Shown here piece after piece: positions 8,257 through 15,345 of a stretch of 64,000 nucleotides of DNA. The notes below the pieces were generated by a model, which worked only from the letters and a program-made list of their open reading frames with translations, was not told where the DNA came from and ran no database searches. The DNA is from CAZSSM01 sp964609385 (GTDB taxonomy: Bacteria > Planctomycetota > Planctomycetia > Isosphaerales > Isosphaeraceae): contig CAZSSM010000019.1 of NCBI GenBank assembly GCA_964609385.1, positions 1-64,000 on the forward strand, read 5' to 3'. Position numbers and translations under genes: made by a program. Position 1 is the stretch's first letter. Every line of letters begins with the position of its first letter.

Positions 8257-9144
8257 TCACTTGCATTTGGTCACTTTTTCTCGGAGCCAAAAGCTGACGG
8301 TCCGGCCCTCTGCATTCAGTATCAACTCCGGCCGTCCCGTTTCCGCGTCAAAAACTCTCACGTTGCCCGTATGCGTTACTCCGATGACCTTTTTCCCATC
8401 AGGTGTTAGTCCTACACGGACCGGGAGGCAACGCCGAGTCGCGTCGGCGAGCATTTGTTCCAAATGCGCGTTCAGCTCGTCCTTACTCTGTCCTTTTTCT
8501 TTCGCTTCCTGACCAAGTTGCTTCCAACTTGGGATGCCTGGCAGTTCGCACAGAATTAGAACGGACGAGTCCGGGTGATCGGCATCAAAGACCACCATCT
8601 CGCCGCCAATCCATCTGCCTTCGCGTTGCGCCAAGGCGAACATCCCCAATTTTCCGATAGATGTCGTGACAGCAATTCGCTTGCCGTCAGCGTCGCTGCT
8701 GATCTCCAGGACAATGCCCCGACATTCCCCCCAGCGTGTTCGCTTGCCCGTCGTCAGGTTCCAGGAATAAAGCGTGGAAATGCTGGCCAAGTTCCCCTCG
8801 CAAACCGCGGCATAAACCGTTTTGCTGTCTGCCGAAAAATGCGGCGAAACCACGTTGTCAGACGTGTCGAATTCATGGAGCAGTTGCTCTCCGCCAACGG
8901 AGTAGACACGAACCTTCTTGTACATCGTCTCAGCCCGGAGTTTCCCATCTGGACTAATCGCTTTGTGCAACGAGCTAGGTGCTGGTGCTGAATCTTCGAA
9001 GATCACGACCTTTTTCGGATCCAATCCTTCATTGAAGGTGCGATGCTCCTGAGCCATAACCGTTGGCGCGATGCTGGCGGTGGTTGCCAGGACAATCAAT
9101 AGAAATCGTTTTAAGGTGAGACTGCTTCCGAGTGGGCTTGCCAT
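8257..9144 (-). CDS. Secreted WD40/beta-propeller-like protein
   Basis: The protein is 295 residues from the ATG at 9144, chosen because GGAGAAA lies about 9 nt upstream and a clean signal peptide follows (LKRFLLIVLATTASIAPTVM, cut near AQE). The mature part has repeated short beta-blade motifs: AISPDGKLRAETMYKKVRVY, PHFSADSKTVYAA, LTPDGKKVIGVTHTGNVRVF. This 'SPDG-K-...-V-x-V(F/W)D' pattern is typical of WD40-like propellers. About four blades are visible, fewer than a complete ring, so the gene may be truncated. It is cargo of the segment between the two tmRNA 3'-end copies. No enzymatic motif is seen. Confidence 0.65.
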   Translation of the reverse strand: MASPLGSSLTLKRFLLIVLATTASIAPTVMAQEHRTFNEGLDPKKVVIFEDSAPAPSSLHKAISPDGKLRAETMYKKVRVYSVGGEQLLHEFDTSDNVVSPHFSADSKTVYAAVCEGNLASISTLYSWNLTTGKRTRWGECRGIVLEISSDADGKRIAVTTSIGKLGMFALAQREGRWIGGEMVVFDADHPDSSVLILCELPGIPSWKQLGQEAKEKGQSKDELNAHLEQMLADATRRCLPVRVGLTPDGKKVIGVTHTGNVRVFDAETGRPELILNAEGRTVSFWLREKVTKCK

Positions 9145-9263
9145 GTGAATTTCTCCGAACGACACACGAAGGTCCGTAGCGGTCGACATAACTGCCCGAG
9201 AATCGCCAGTAATGCTCGTCGGTAGGTGTATTGGTTTCACGATGGCGATTTCGATTACCTCGC

Positions 9264-9292
9264 TAGTGGTTCGTCACAGTTTAATTTTGGGG
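9264..9292 (+). repeat. IS630 left terminal inverted repeat
   Basis: This 29-bp end pairs with the reverse complement of 10266-10294 with five mismatches. The TA at 9264-9265 is the probable target duplication. Confidence 0.8.
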
Positions 9293-10213
9293 TAGACCGA
9301 CTTGAGTTTGCCCCGCGCCTCGTCGATCTTCCTCTGCCAATCGACCCCCCTCTGGATGCCGTTCAGGTCGGTTGGCTAAGCCGTGACTTCCGCCCGGAGG
9401 CTCGCGATGTCACTGAAGCGACGACCCGCCACGCACTGCTTCGTCAAGCAGCTCAACTCGTTCTCCGCGATGTGGAGCCAGCTCCCGTGCTTCGGCGTGT
9501 AGCAGAGGCGTATCGTTCATAGAAGGCACCCTTCGTGTGCGTGTTTAGGTTGTCGCACACCACGACGACTCGGTCGGCTCCGGTGGATCGGTGCTCCAGC
9601 AGACGTGCCATCTCCGACGCCCAATCCACCTTCGTCTTCGTCTCCCGCAGAGGATCGGCCGGGCCGGATCGTACGGCTGTGCGTAGGTCTCCAGGACTTC
9701 CTCCATGTGGGCAGCGAATTCCCCGTCGGCTTCGGGCGGGATGACCCAGTACTCGATCTTACAGCTGGTCATGCCGTTTTTTTGATTGTCCGCCGCACGG
9801 TCTCGTAGCGGATCGCCTCTACGATCCCCAGCTCGACGACCTTGCGAGCCAGGAGTCGCAACGTCCAACCGCCGTAGCCGGGCGGGGGAGGGCCCAGGCG
9901 CGTAGCGATGATTCGTGCCTCCTGCTCGCCGCTGAGGAGCTTCTCGACCGGAGGGCGTTGCTCGCCTGTGGCCATCGAGCGTTTCTCGGAAGCCATGTTC
10001 AGCCAGGCGGCGCCTGATGTTCTCGATGGTCTGCTTTTAGCACCCGAAGGCATCGGCGATCTGCAGGTCGGTCCAGTTGGGCCCGTCCGCATCGGCCTTC
10101 GAGAGGATCTGGGCCCGCCGGACCTTCTGGCTGGAGTCTTTGAATTTCCTGATGATGGCGGCGTGCTCATCTCGCTCCTGATCAGTCAGTCGGACGATGT
10201 ACTTCCTGTTCAT
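9274..10213 (-). pseudogene. IS630-family transposase, degenerate
   Basis: From the ATG at 10213 the product starts MNRKYIVRLTDQERDEHAAI and continues to DADGPNWTDLQIADAFGC, the IS630 helix-turn-helix region, then meets a TAA. Later pieces are EQEARIIATRLGPPPPGYGG, KIEYWVIPPEADGEFAAHME, VVVCDNLNTHTKGAFYE (middle catalytic Asp), YTPKHGSWLHIAENELSC (last catalytic acidic residue) and RGVDWQRKIDEARGKLKSVY. The stretch after RPIL that should hold the first catalytic Asp (MDEQP) is deleted. The protein is inactive, so the element can move only if helped in trans. Confidence 0.85.
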
Positions 10214-10265
10214 AGGAAGACCACCTAAGTATCTGGTCTTCCCACACTCGGGCATGAACACCCAA

Positions 10266-10294
10266 CCCCAAAATTTAGCTGTAACAGACCACTA
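10266..10294 (-). repeat. IS630 right terminal inverted repeat
   Basis: This is the right end of the IS630-type element, the inverted partner of 9264-9292. A TA at 10293-10294 completes the target duplication. Confidence 0.8.
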
Positions 10295-10298
10295 ATAT

Positions 10299-10330
10299 AT
10301 ATAAGTGGAGGCGGCGGGAATTGCACCCGC
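10299..10330 (-). repeat. Direct-repeat copy at the functional tmRNA 3' end (putative attachment site, proximal)
   Basis: The 32-bp repeat covers the last 25 nt of ssrA (T arm, acceptor strand and discriminator) plus 7 nt downstream. It matches 7808-7839 except for one T-loop base. Integrases of phages and genomic islands commonly use the 3' ends of tRNA and tmRNA genes. Insertion rebuilds the gene with the incoming copy and leaves the old copy at the far end. Confidence 0.75.
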
Positions 10331-10679
10331 GTCCCGCTATGCTTCCATGTCGGCCTCTACGTGTGTAGCCTGTCTTTTAAGTTGTCGGCGTCTGGGCCCC
10401 GACGGGCAAGGTCCCGGTCAGCTTAGTCCATCATGAAGAGTTAGCCGCAGCCGCAACGGACGGTTAAGCCGCAGCGATCCTGCTGAGAGTCGACCTCGGA
10501 TGAGACCCGCAGGCGAGGCACCTCATCACAAGGCCATCTGAACCGTTCTTAGGCGGCCAGACGGAGGCTGGTTTGAGCAGTGCCAGCTATGCTTTTCGTC
10601 GGCTTTTTACGAGGGCCACCGACGAACCTCGACACGCCACCGAACATTTCCGACATCCGGTCGATCCTGATTCGCCCCC
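10306..10679 (-). ncRNA. ssrA: Transfer-messenger RNA (tmRNA)
   Basis: This is a one-piece tmRNA of 374 nt. The 5' end GGGGGCG (10679-10673) pairs with CGCCUCC near the 3' end (10313-10307) and keeps the G3-U pair used by alanyl-tRNA synthetase; the discriminator is A. The T arm is GCGGG-TGCAATT-CCCGC, with G where U55 is usual. CCA is not encoded. The 5' domain has GGATCGACCGGATG, and further in come the conserved GUCGAGG and CCUCGUAAAAAGCC before the tag frame. The ACACGUAGA element precedes the T arm. tmRNA rescues stalled ribosomes with SmpB, whose gene lies upstream on the same strand. Confidence 0.93.
10549..10584 (-). CDS. tmRNA proteolysis-tag reading frame
   Basis: After the AUAGCU sequence that precedes the resume codon in tmRNAs, the frame GGC ACU ... 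GCC GCC UAA reads GTAQTSLRLAA. It ends in the Leu-Ala-Ala degron typical of ClpXP-targeted tags. The resume codon would be GGC (Gly) instead of the common GCA (Ala). The frame was picked because it is the one that ends in LAA-stop; the exact resume codon is inferred. Confidence 0.65.
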   Translation of the reverse strand, partial: GTAQTSLRLAA

Positions 10680-11027
10680 CAGATTGTCAAAGATCGCCGA
10701 TGGCTCGATGGGCATCGGCGTCTGTTATCCTAGCGCTCGATCAGACCGAGTCAAGCGCGTGTTATTACGGCTCTCGACCCAGGTGGGACGTCTTGATCAC
10801 GGGGTGTTTCGCCCATCGGACAGCCTTGCGAACGATCACGAATCGACCCGCTCTTCGGCTCGAAGGCGAGCCATCGGTGGATTCGTGGCCGAGGGAAGAG
10901 GATTGGAGATCTCCACAGAATCAGTCCTCGGCCTCGAGTTGTTCCGGTCGGGAGCCGACTGTGATCGGACCGCCCGGGCTTGCTCGATGGATCGAGACCG
11001 ATCGGTTTAGACCAGGATCGGAGTTGG
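10680..11027. other. Spacer between smpB and ssrA without a recognisable gene
   Basis: About 350 bp separate the smpB stop from the tmRNA 5' end. Frames on both strands here look like noise with no motif or ribosome binding site. The stretch presumably holds the ssrA promoter, reading leftward, but no clear -10/-35 pair can be named. Confidence 0.4.
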
Positions 11028-11531
11028 TCAATCGCGTGCGCGGAGGGCGCGTTGGATATCGCGCTGCGCGTCTTTCTTCTTGAGAGCCTCGCGCTTGTCA
11101 TATGTTTTGCGACCACGAGCCACAGAGATCTCAACCTTGGCCCGACCGTTCTTGAAGTAGATCTTCAACGGGACAAGGGTGAACCCCTGTTGCGACGATT
11201 TCTCGACGATGTGGCGGATCTGCTGGCGATGCAGAAGCAGTTTACGTGGCCGCTTGGGTTGATGGTTCATCCGGTTGGCTTGAAGGTATTCCGGGATGTC
11301 AGCGCCATGGAGCCAGACTTCGTTGTCGTCGAGTGAGGCGAAGGCCTCTTCAATGTTGGCTTTGCCGTTGCGCAGGCTTTTGACCTCGGTCCCGGTCAGG
11401 ACGATGCCTGCCTCGACCGATTCGATGAGGTCATATTCGTGCCGAGCCTTACGATTGCGTGACACGATCTTGGAGTTGGAGCCCTGTTCCTTCTCCTTAC
11501 CCGCCTTGCCCTTCTTCGCGGCCTTGGCCAT
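11028..11531 (-). CDS. smpB: SsrA-binding protein SmpB
   Basis: The protein is 167 residues from the ATG at 11531 (MAKAAKKGKAG); GGAG lies about 10 nt upstream. The beta-barrel core carries family motifs: NRKARHEYDLIESVEAGIVL, TGTEVKSLRNGKANIEEAF, the HGADIPEY region, and KRPRKLLLHRQQI. It has the LVPLKIYFKNGRAKVEISVA strand and ends with the basic KKDAQRDIQRALRARD tail that enters the mRNA channel of stalled ribosomes. The N-terminus has a Lys-rich extension of about 20 residues. It works with the tmRNA encoded just downstream on the same strand, so the two trans-translation parts are neighbours. Confidence 0.97.
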   Translation of the reverse strand: MAKAAKKGKAGKEKEQGSNSKIVSRNRKARHEYDLIESVEAGIVLTGTEVKSLRNGKANIEEAFASLDDNEVWLHGADIPEYLQANRMNHQPKRPRKLLLHRQQIRHIVEKSSQQGFTLVPLKIYFKNGRAKVEISVARGRKTYDKREALKKKDAQRDIQRALRARD

Positions 11532-11670
11532 CGTCGCGTGACTCCGTGTCGCTGGACTATGCCCGGGAGCCATCCGCCGCCAGGGCGTCCGGTCCGTTGG
11601 CGGGCGCTCGGGGTTCCGACAAACCGGCGTTCCGGCATGTCCGGTGGACTTCCCCGTGCCGATTCAAGAA

Positions 11671-12507
11671 TTATCCAGCGCCAGCGATCCGGGTCAACGG
11701 GTCGGACGCCGCTCGGCAGGCGGCCCGAAGTTCGTCGAGGACCGCGGACGGCTCCGCGCCGTCGATCAGGAGTACGGGCGATCCCTCGAGCTCGTCGAAC
11801 TTCAATCGGCCGTCGCGACCGCCCCCTTGGCCGGAACGGAACGTCGGGTGGACGGCTGAGAACGTCGGCACCATCGGATCATCCAGCCCGATGGAAGGAC
11901 TGGGCACGACCCGAATTTCCCAGCCTTCGATGATGGGATTGGATCGCTCAGATTCCGCGTCCGCCTCAAGTTTCCAGCGATCGAGGATATCGGTCGGCCA
12001 ATCGCGAGGTGCGACGAGTCGGATCGAGGGAGGGCTTGACGGCGGGAGCCGATCGCGAAGTGCCTGGATGGTCCAGCCGCTCCGGGGATCGCGTTGGTCC
12101 CCGGCGATCTCGGCCAAGGGTTCCAGGACAAATCGGCGCGAGACCAGCCGGGGATGCGGCACCGTGAGTTCCGCCCGATCGACGATGCGATCCTCGAAGA
12201 GCAGCAAGTCGATGTCGAGGGTTCGGCGGTCCCAGCGGACGACTCGGGTGCGGCCCATTGCGGTCTCGATGGCGTGGAGCCGATCCAGCAACCCTCTCGG
12301 GTCCCGATCCCGATCGGTCTGGAGCGCCACGGCGGCGTTGAGGAACGGCGGCTGTCCATCGGGGCCGCCGACCGGGAGGGTCTCGAAGAGCGAGCTGACC
12401 TGGAGGATCCGACAGCCGGGCAGGGCGTGGAGCCGATCGTAGGCCTGGCTGAGGTTGTCTCGACGATCGCCGAGGTTGCTGCCCAGTCCCAGATAGACCC
12501 GTGCCAC
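11671..12507 (-). CDS. folK: HPPK (folate pathway pyrophosphokinase) with C-terminal extension
   Basis: 2-amino-4-hydroxy-6-hydroxymethyldihydropteridine pyrophosphokinase moves pyrophosphate from ATP to the pterin in folate synthesis. It has 278 residues and a GTG start. The first 160 residues hold the whole enzyme: YLGLGSNLGDRRDNL, FLNAAVALQTD, RWDRRTLDIDLLLFED (catalytic and metal-binding Asp residues) and VPHPRLVSRRFVLEPLAEI. About 115 further residues follow, including PSPSIGLDDPMVPTFSAVHP and SPVLLIDGAEPSAVLDELRA. They are not part of standard FolK and I do not recognise them. It lies 30 bp downstream of dapL, probably on the same transcript. Confidence 0.92.
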   Translation of the reverse strand: MARVYLGLGSNLGDRRDNLSQAYDRLHALPGCRILQVSSLFETLPVGGPDGQPPFLNAAVALQTDRDRDPRGLLDRLHAIETAMGRTRVVRWDRRTLDIDLLLFEDRIVDRAELTVPHPRLVSRRFVLEPLAEIAGDQRDPRSGWTIQALRDRLPPSSPPSIRLVAPRDWPTDILDRWKLEADAESERSNPIIEGWEIRVVPSPSIGLDDPMVPTFSAVHPTFRSGQGGGRDGRLKFDELEGSPVLLIDGAEPSAVLDELRAACRAASDPLTRIAGAG

Positions 12508-12537
12508 GTCAAGCTCGCCTCGATGTCCGATTTCGAC

Positions 12538-13710
12538 TCAGAAGGACAATCGTTTGAACCGCTCGACGGCGACCAGGAGCCGGGGCGTCTCGACGGTCAG
12601 GGCGACGCGGACGAACCGATCGGCCTCAGCGCCGAAGCCGATGCCCGGTGTGGTGACCAGGTCGGCCTCGTCGAGCAACTTGGCGCAGAAGGTGGCCGAG
12701 TCGAGTCCGGCCGGGCAGGGGATCCAGACATAGAAGGTCGCTTTGGGGCTCTGGACATCGAAGCCGGCGGCGCGGATCCCTTCGACGAAGGCGTCGCGGC
12801 GCTGACGGTAGAGGTCGCGGATCGGTGGGGTCAGCTCGTCATACCCCTCGATGGCCGTCTTGGCGGCGTACTGGACGGCGGTGAAGATCCCCGAGTCGAC
12901 GTTGGCCTTGACCTGGGCCAGTGCCGACACGATCGGCGCCGCCCCGATGACGAAGCCGACCCTCCAGCCAGTCATGTTGAAGGTCTTGGAGAGGCTGTGG
13001 AACTCGACAGCCACGTCGCTGGCCCCCTCGACCTGGAGGATGCTCGGCGGGGCGTCGTCGAAGTACATTTCGTTGTACGCTGCGTCCTGGGCCACCACAA
13101 AGTCGTGGGTCCTGGCCAGCTCGACGACCCGGCGATAGAAGTCCAGATCGGCCAGGCCGGCGGTCGGATTGTTGGGGTAGTTGAGATACATCAGCCGGGT
13201 CCGGGCATAGACTTCGTCGGGGATCGCCTCCAGATCGGGCAGGAAGTCGTGCTCGGGCCGCAAGGGCATCGACACGACCTCGGCCCCGGCGAACTGGCTA
13301 GCGCTTCGGTAGACCGGATAGCATGGGTCGGGGACTAGGGCGGTGTCGCCGGGATTGATCACGGCCAGGGGTAGGTGCGCGATCGCCTCTTTGGAACCGA
13401 TTGTCGGCAGGATCTCGGAGTCCGGATCGAGCTTCAGGCCGTAACGCCCTCGGCAGAAGTCGGCGATCGCTTTGCGGAACTCGGGGTCGCCCTGGTCGAG
13501 GGCATACTGGTGGAACTTCGGGTTGGCCGCATGTTCCTGAAGGCTCGCGACGATCGGCGCGGGCGTCGGCCGGTCCGGGTCACCCACACCCAGATTGATG
13601 ATGTCACGGCCGGCCGCGATCGCCGCCTTCTTCTTCTTGTCGATCTCGGCGAACAAATACGGCGGCAGTTGCTGGAGTCGATCGCTCTTGATGAAGGTCG
13701 TGGCGGCCAT
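12538..13710 (-). CDS. dapL: LL-diaminopimelate aminotransferase
   Basis: This fold-type I PLP aminotransferase has 390 residues. Visible motifs are NLGVGDPDRPTPAPI, SKEAIAHLPLAVINPGD, DPCYPVYRSASQFAGA, LNYPNNPTAG, AYNEMYFDD and the Schiff-base lysine in FHSLSKTFNMTGWRVGF, then KATFYVWIPCP. It converts tetrahydrodipicolinate and glutamate directly to LL-diaminopimelate, the short DapL route to lysine and cell-wall precursors found in Chlamydiae, plants, cyanobacteria and planctomycetes. The start YLFAEIDKKKKAAI is typical of DapL. A related broad aminotransferase cannot be fully excluded. The next gene downstream is folK. Confidence 0.85.
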   Translation of the reverse strand: MAATTFIKSDRLQQLPPYLFAEIDKKKKAAIAAGRDIINLGVGDPDRPTPAPIVASLQEHAANPKFHQYALDQGDPEFRKAIADFCRGRYGLKLDPDSEILPTIGSKEAIAHLPLAVINPGDTALVPDPCYPVYRSASQFAGAEVVSMPLRPEHDFLPDLEAIPDEVYARTRLMYLNYPNNPTAGLADLDFYRRVVELARTHDFVVAQDAAYNEMYFDDAPPSILQVEGASDVAVEFHSLSKTFNMTGWRVGFVIGAAPIVSALAQVKANVDSGIFTAVQYAAKTAIEGYDELTPPIRDLYRQRRDAFVEGIRAAGFDVQSPKATFYVWIPCPAGLDSATFCAKLLDEADLVTTPGIGFGAEADRFVRVALTVETPRLLVAVERFKRLSF

Positions 13711-13935
13711 GATCGGTCCGATTCACCTCGCTAGAGATCCGGAAGAGGGAACGATTCCGGGACATCCTGAAGGCGAGGTCGGGTTCGATCAACACCCTCG
13801 CCCGAGCGACCATCGACTTCTCCTGCCCCTACCTACTATCTAGGCAAAGCCGATCCAATCCGCCACCGAAACATGGGCGCCGACGTCCCTCGAAGACGAA
13901 CGGCTGTGGCACCGATGGTCTCGTGTATCCGAAAT

Positions 13936-13974
13936 AACAAATCGCAATACTTCAAGAAGTTATAGAGATTTGTT
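13936..13974. promoter_or_regulatory. Nested AT-rich palindrome in a divergent intergenic region
   Basis: AACAAATC and GATTTGTT face each other across 23 nt, and inside them ACTTC-AA-GAAGT forms a second dyad on nearly the same axis. The element sits in the 403-bp gap between dapL (leftward) and the membrane acyltransferase gene (rightward), in a locally AT-rich patch of a GC-rich genome. This suits an operator or a promoter-proximal binding site for either gene. It is not positioned as a terminator because both genes point away. No other gene is seen in 13711-14113. Confidence 0.5.
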
Positions 13975-14113
13975 CTTTGTTGGGGCGTGGCCCACGCAAC
14001 CTGAGGAGTACCCGAGTCGCGCTCCGGTCGGTTAGGATGATCGCGGCGGGCGGTCCCGATCGATCCTCGAGGTGGGCCGGGCGGATCAGATTCGCGGAAG
14101 GGGGATCGGGCGG

Positions 14114-15340
14114 ATGGCGTCGACGGCAACGGTCGGGGTGGGTTCGGGTTCGGATCGCTTGGTGTCGTTGGATGCGTTGCGGGGCTTGGCGATGCTGCTG
14201 ATGGCCTCGGAGGGGCTTGGAATGCCACAGGTGGCCGCGCAGTTTCCCGACAACAAAGTCTGGCAGTCGGTCTCGTACCACTTCAGTCACGCTGCCTGGT
14301 GGGGTGGTGGGCTTTGGGACATGATTCAGCCGACGTTCATGTTCCTGGTTGGCACGTCGATGGCATTCTCGTATACCAGGCGTCGTGATCGCGGGCAATC
14401 CTATCGAGGGATGCTCGGGCATGCGATCTGGCGGGCCTTGGTGCTCACCGCCTTGGGGATCTTGCTCCGATCGCGCTGGACGTTCGAGGATGTCTTGACG
14501 CAGATCGGCTTGGGATACGTTTTCCTGTTTCTGCTTTGGGATCGGGGTTGGCGGATCCCAGCGTTGGTGGCCGCGCTCGTTTTGATCGGGGACTGGGCAT
14601 TGTTCGCGCTCTGGCCGTCACCGGGCGCGGAGGTGGATCTCGCGAGTGTCGGCGTTACAACGGACTGGTTGGCCGCGCACGGCTTCGACGGGTTCGCCGC
14701 CCACTGGACCAAGAACGCTAACCCAGCACATGCCTTCGATGTGTGGTGGCTCAACCTCTTCCCCCGCTCCGAGCCGTTTCTCTACAACGGCGGTGGCTAC
14801 CAAACGCTCAACTTCCTGCCGTCCCTGGCGACGATGATTTTCGGCCTGTTGGCCGGTGAATGGCTCCGGGTGTCGCGCTCATCAAGGGTCCGTGTCATTG
14901 TCCTGATCGGTTGGGGCGTGCTGGCTCTCATCGCATCCTGGGCACTCGACGTCAGCGGGATCTGCCCGATCGTCAAGCGGATCTGGACGCCTTCGTGGAC
15001 CCTTTATAGCACGGGGGTTGTGCTGATCACGTTGGCTCTGGTCTATGGGATCGTCGACGGGATCGGCCTGAAGTTCTGGACATGGCCTTTGGTGGTTGTG
15101 GGGGCCAATTCGATCACCATGTACCTGATGGCCTATCTGATCTCGGGGTGGATTGAGGAAACCCTTGAAGGGCTCGGCGGTCCCGAGATCTTCGAGGTGT
15201 TCGATCGGACCGTCACGATGTCCGACGGCTCGACTGAGGTGGTCACCTTCGCCCCGATCGTCGAGCACACCTCCGTCCTGCTCGTGCTCTGGCTGATCTG
15301 CTGGCGACTCTACGCTAATCGGATCTTTCTGAGGATTTGA
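14114..15340 (+). CDS. HGSNAT-like membrane acyltransferase (DUF1624/DUF5009 type)
   Basis: The protein is 408 residues from the ATG at 14114; the frame opens earlier but MASTATVG is the first good start after a purine-rich stretch. It begins with SLDALRGLAMLLMASEGL, the signature of bacterial relatives of heparan-alpha-glucosaminide N-acetyltransferase. AWWGGGLWDMIQPTFMFLVG follows, and it has about ten hydrophobic segments. The Asn-rich external loop (HWTKNANPAHAFDVWWLN) and NGGGYQTLNFLPSLATM are typical. It probably moves acetyl groups across the cytoplasmic membrane to a sugar acceptor, but the acceptor is unknown. The two nearby sulfatases may point to amino- or sulfo-sugar metabolism. 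Confidence 0.75.
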   Translation: MASTATVGVGSGSDRLVSLDALRGLAMLLMASEGLGMPQVAAQFPDNKVWQSVSYHFSHAAWWGGGLWDMIQPTFMFLVGTSMAFSYTRRRDRGQSYRGMLGHAIWRALVLTALGILLRSRWTFEDVLTQIGLGYVFLFLLWDRGWRIPALVAALVLIGDWALFALWPSPGAEVDLASVGVTTDWLAAHGFDGFAAHWTKNANPAHAFDVWWLNLFPRSEPFLYNGGGYQTLNFLPSLATMIFGLLAGEWLRVSRSSRVRVIVLIGWGVLALIASWALDVSGICPIVKRIWTPSWTLYSTGVVLITLALVYGIVDGIGLKFWTWPLVVVGANSITMYLMAYLISGWIEETLEGLGGPEIFEVFDRTVTMSDGSTEVVTFAPIVEHTSVLLVLWLICWRLYANRIFLRI

Positions 15341-15345
15341 ACTTG

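Larger units (their letters stand above)
9264..10294 (-). mobile_element. IS630-family insertion sequence with intact ends
   Basis: The element spans about 1.03 kb between two TA dinucleotides, the target duplicated by IS630/Tc1-type elements. The outer 29 bp are inverted repeats identical at 24 positions, both opening TAGTGG and closing ATTTTGGGG. The transposase inside reads on the minus strand but is broken by stops, an internal deletion and frame changes. Its right end lies 12 bp from the 3' end of the tmRNA gene. Confidence 0.85.

Noticed and set aside
10573..11083. Plus-strand frames overlapping ssrA and the smpB 3' end
   Set aside because: They run antisense over the tmRNA and into smpB; composition is random for this GC content.
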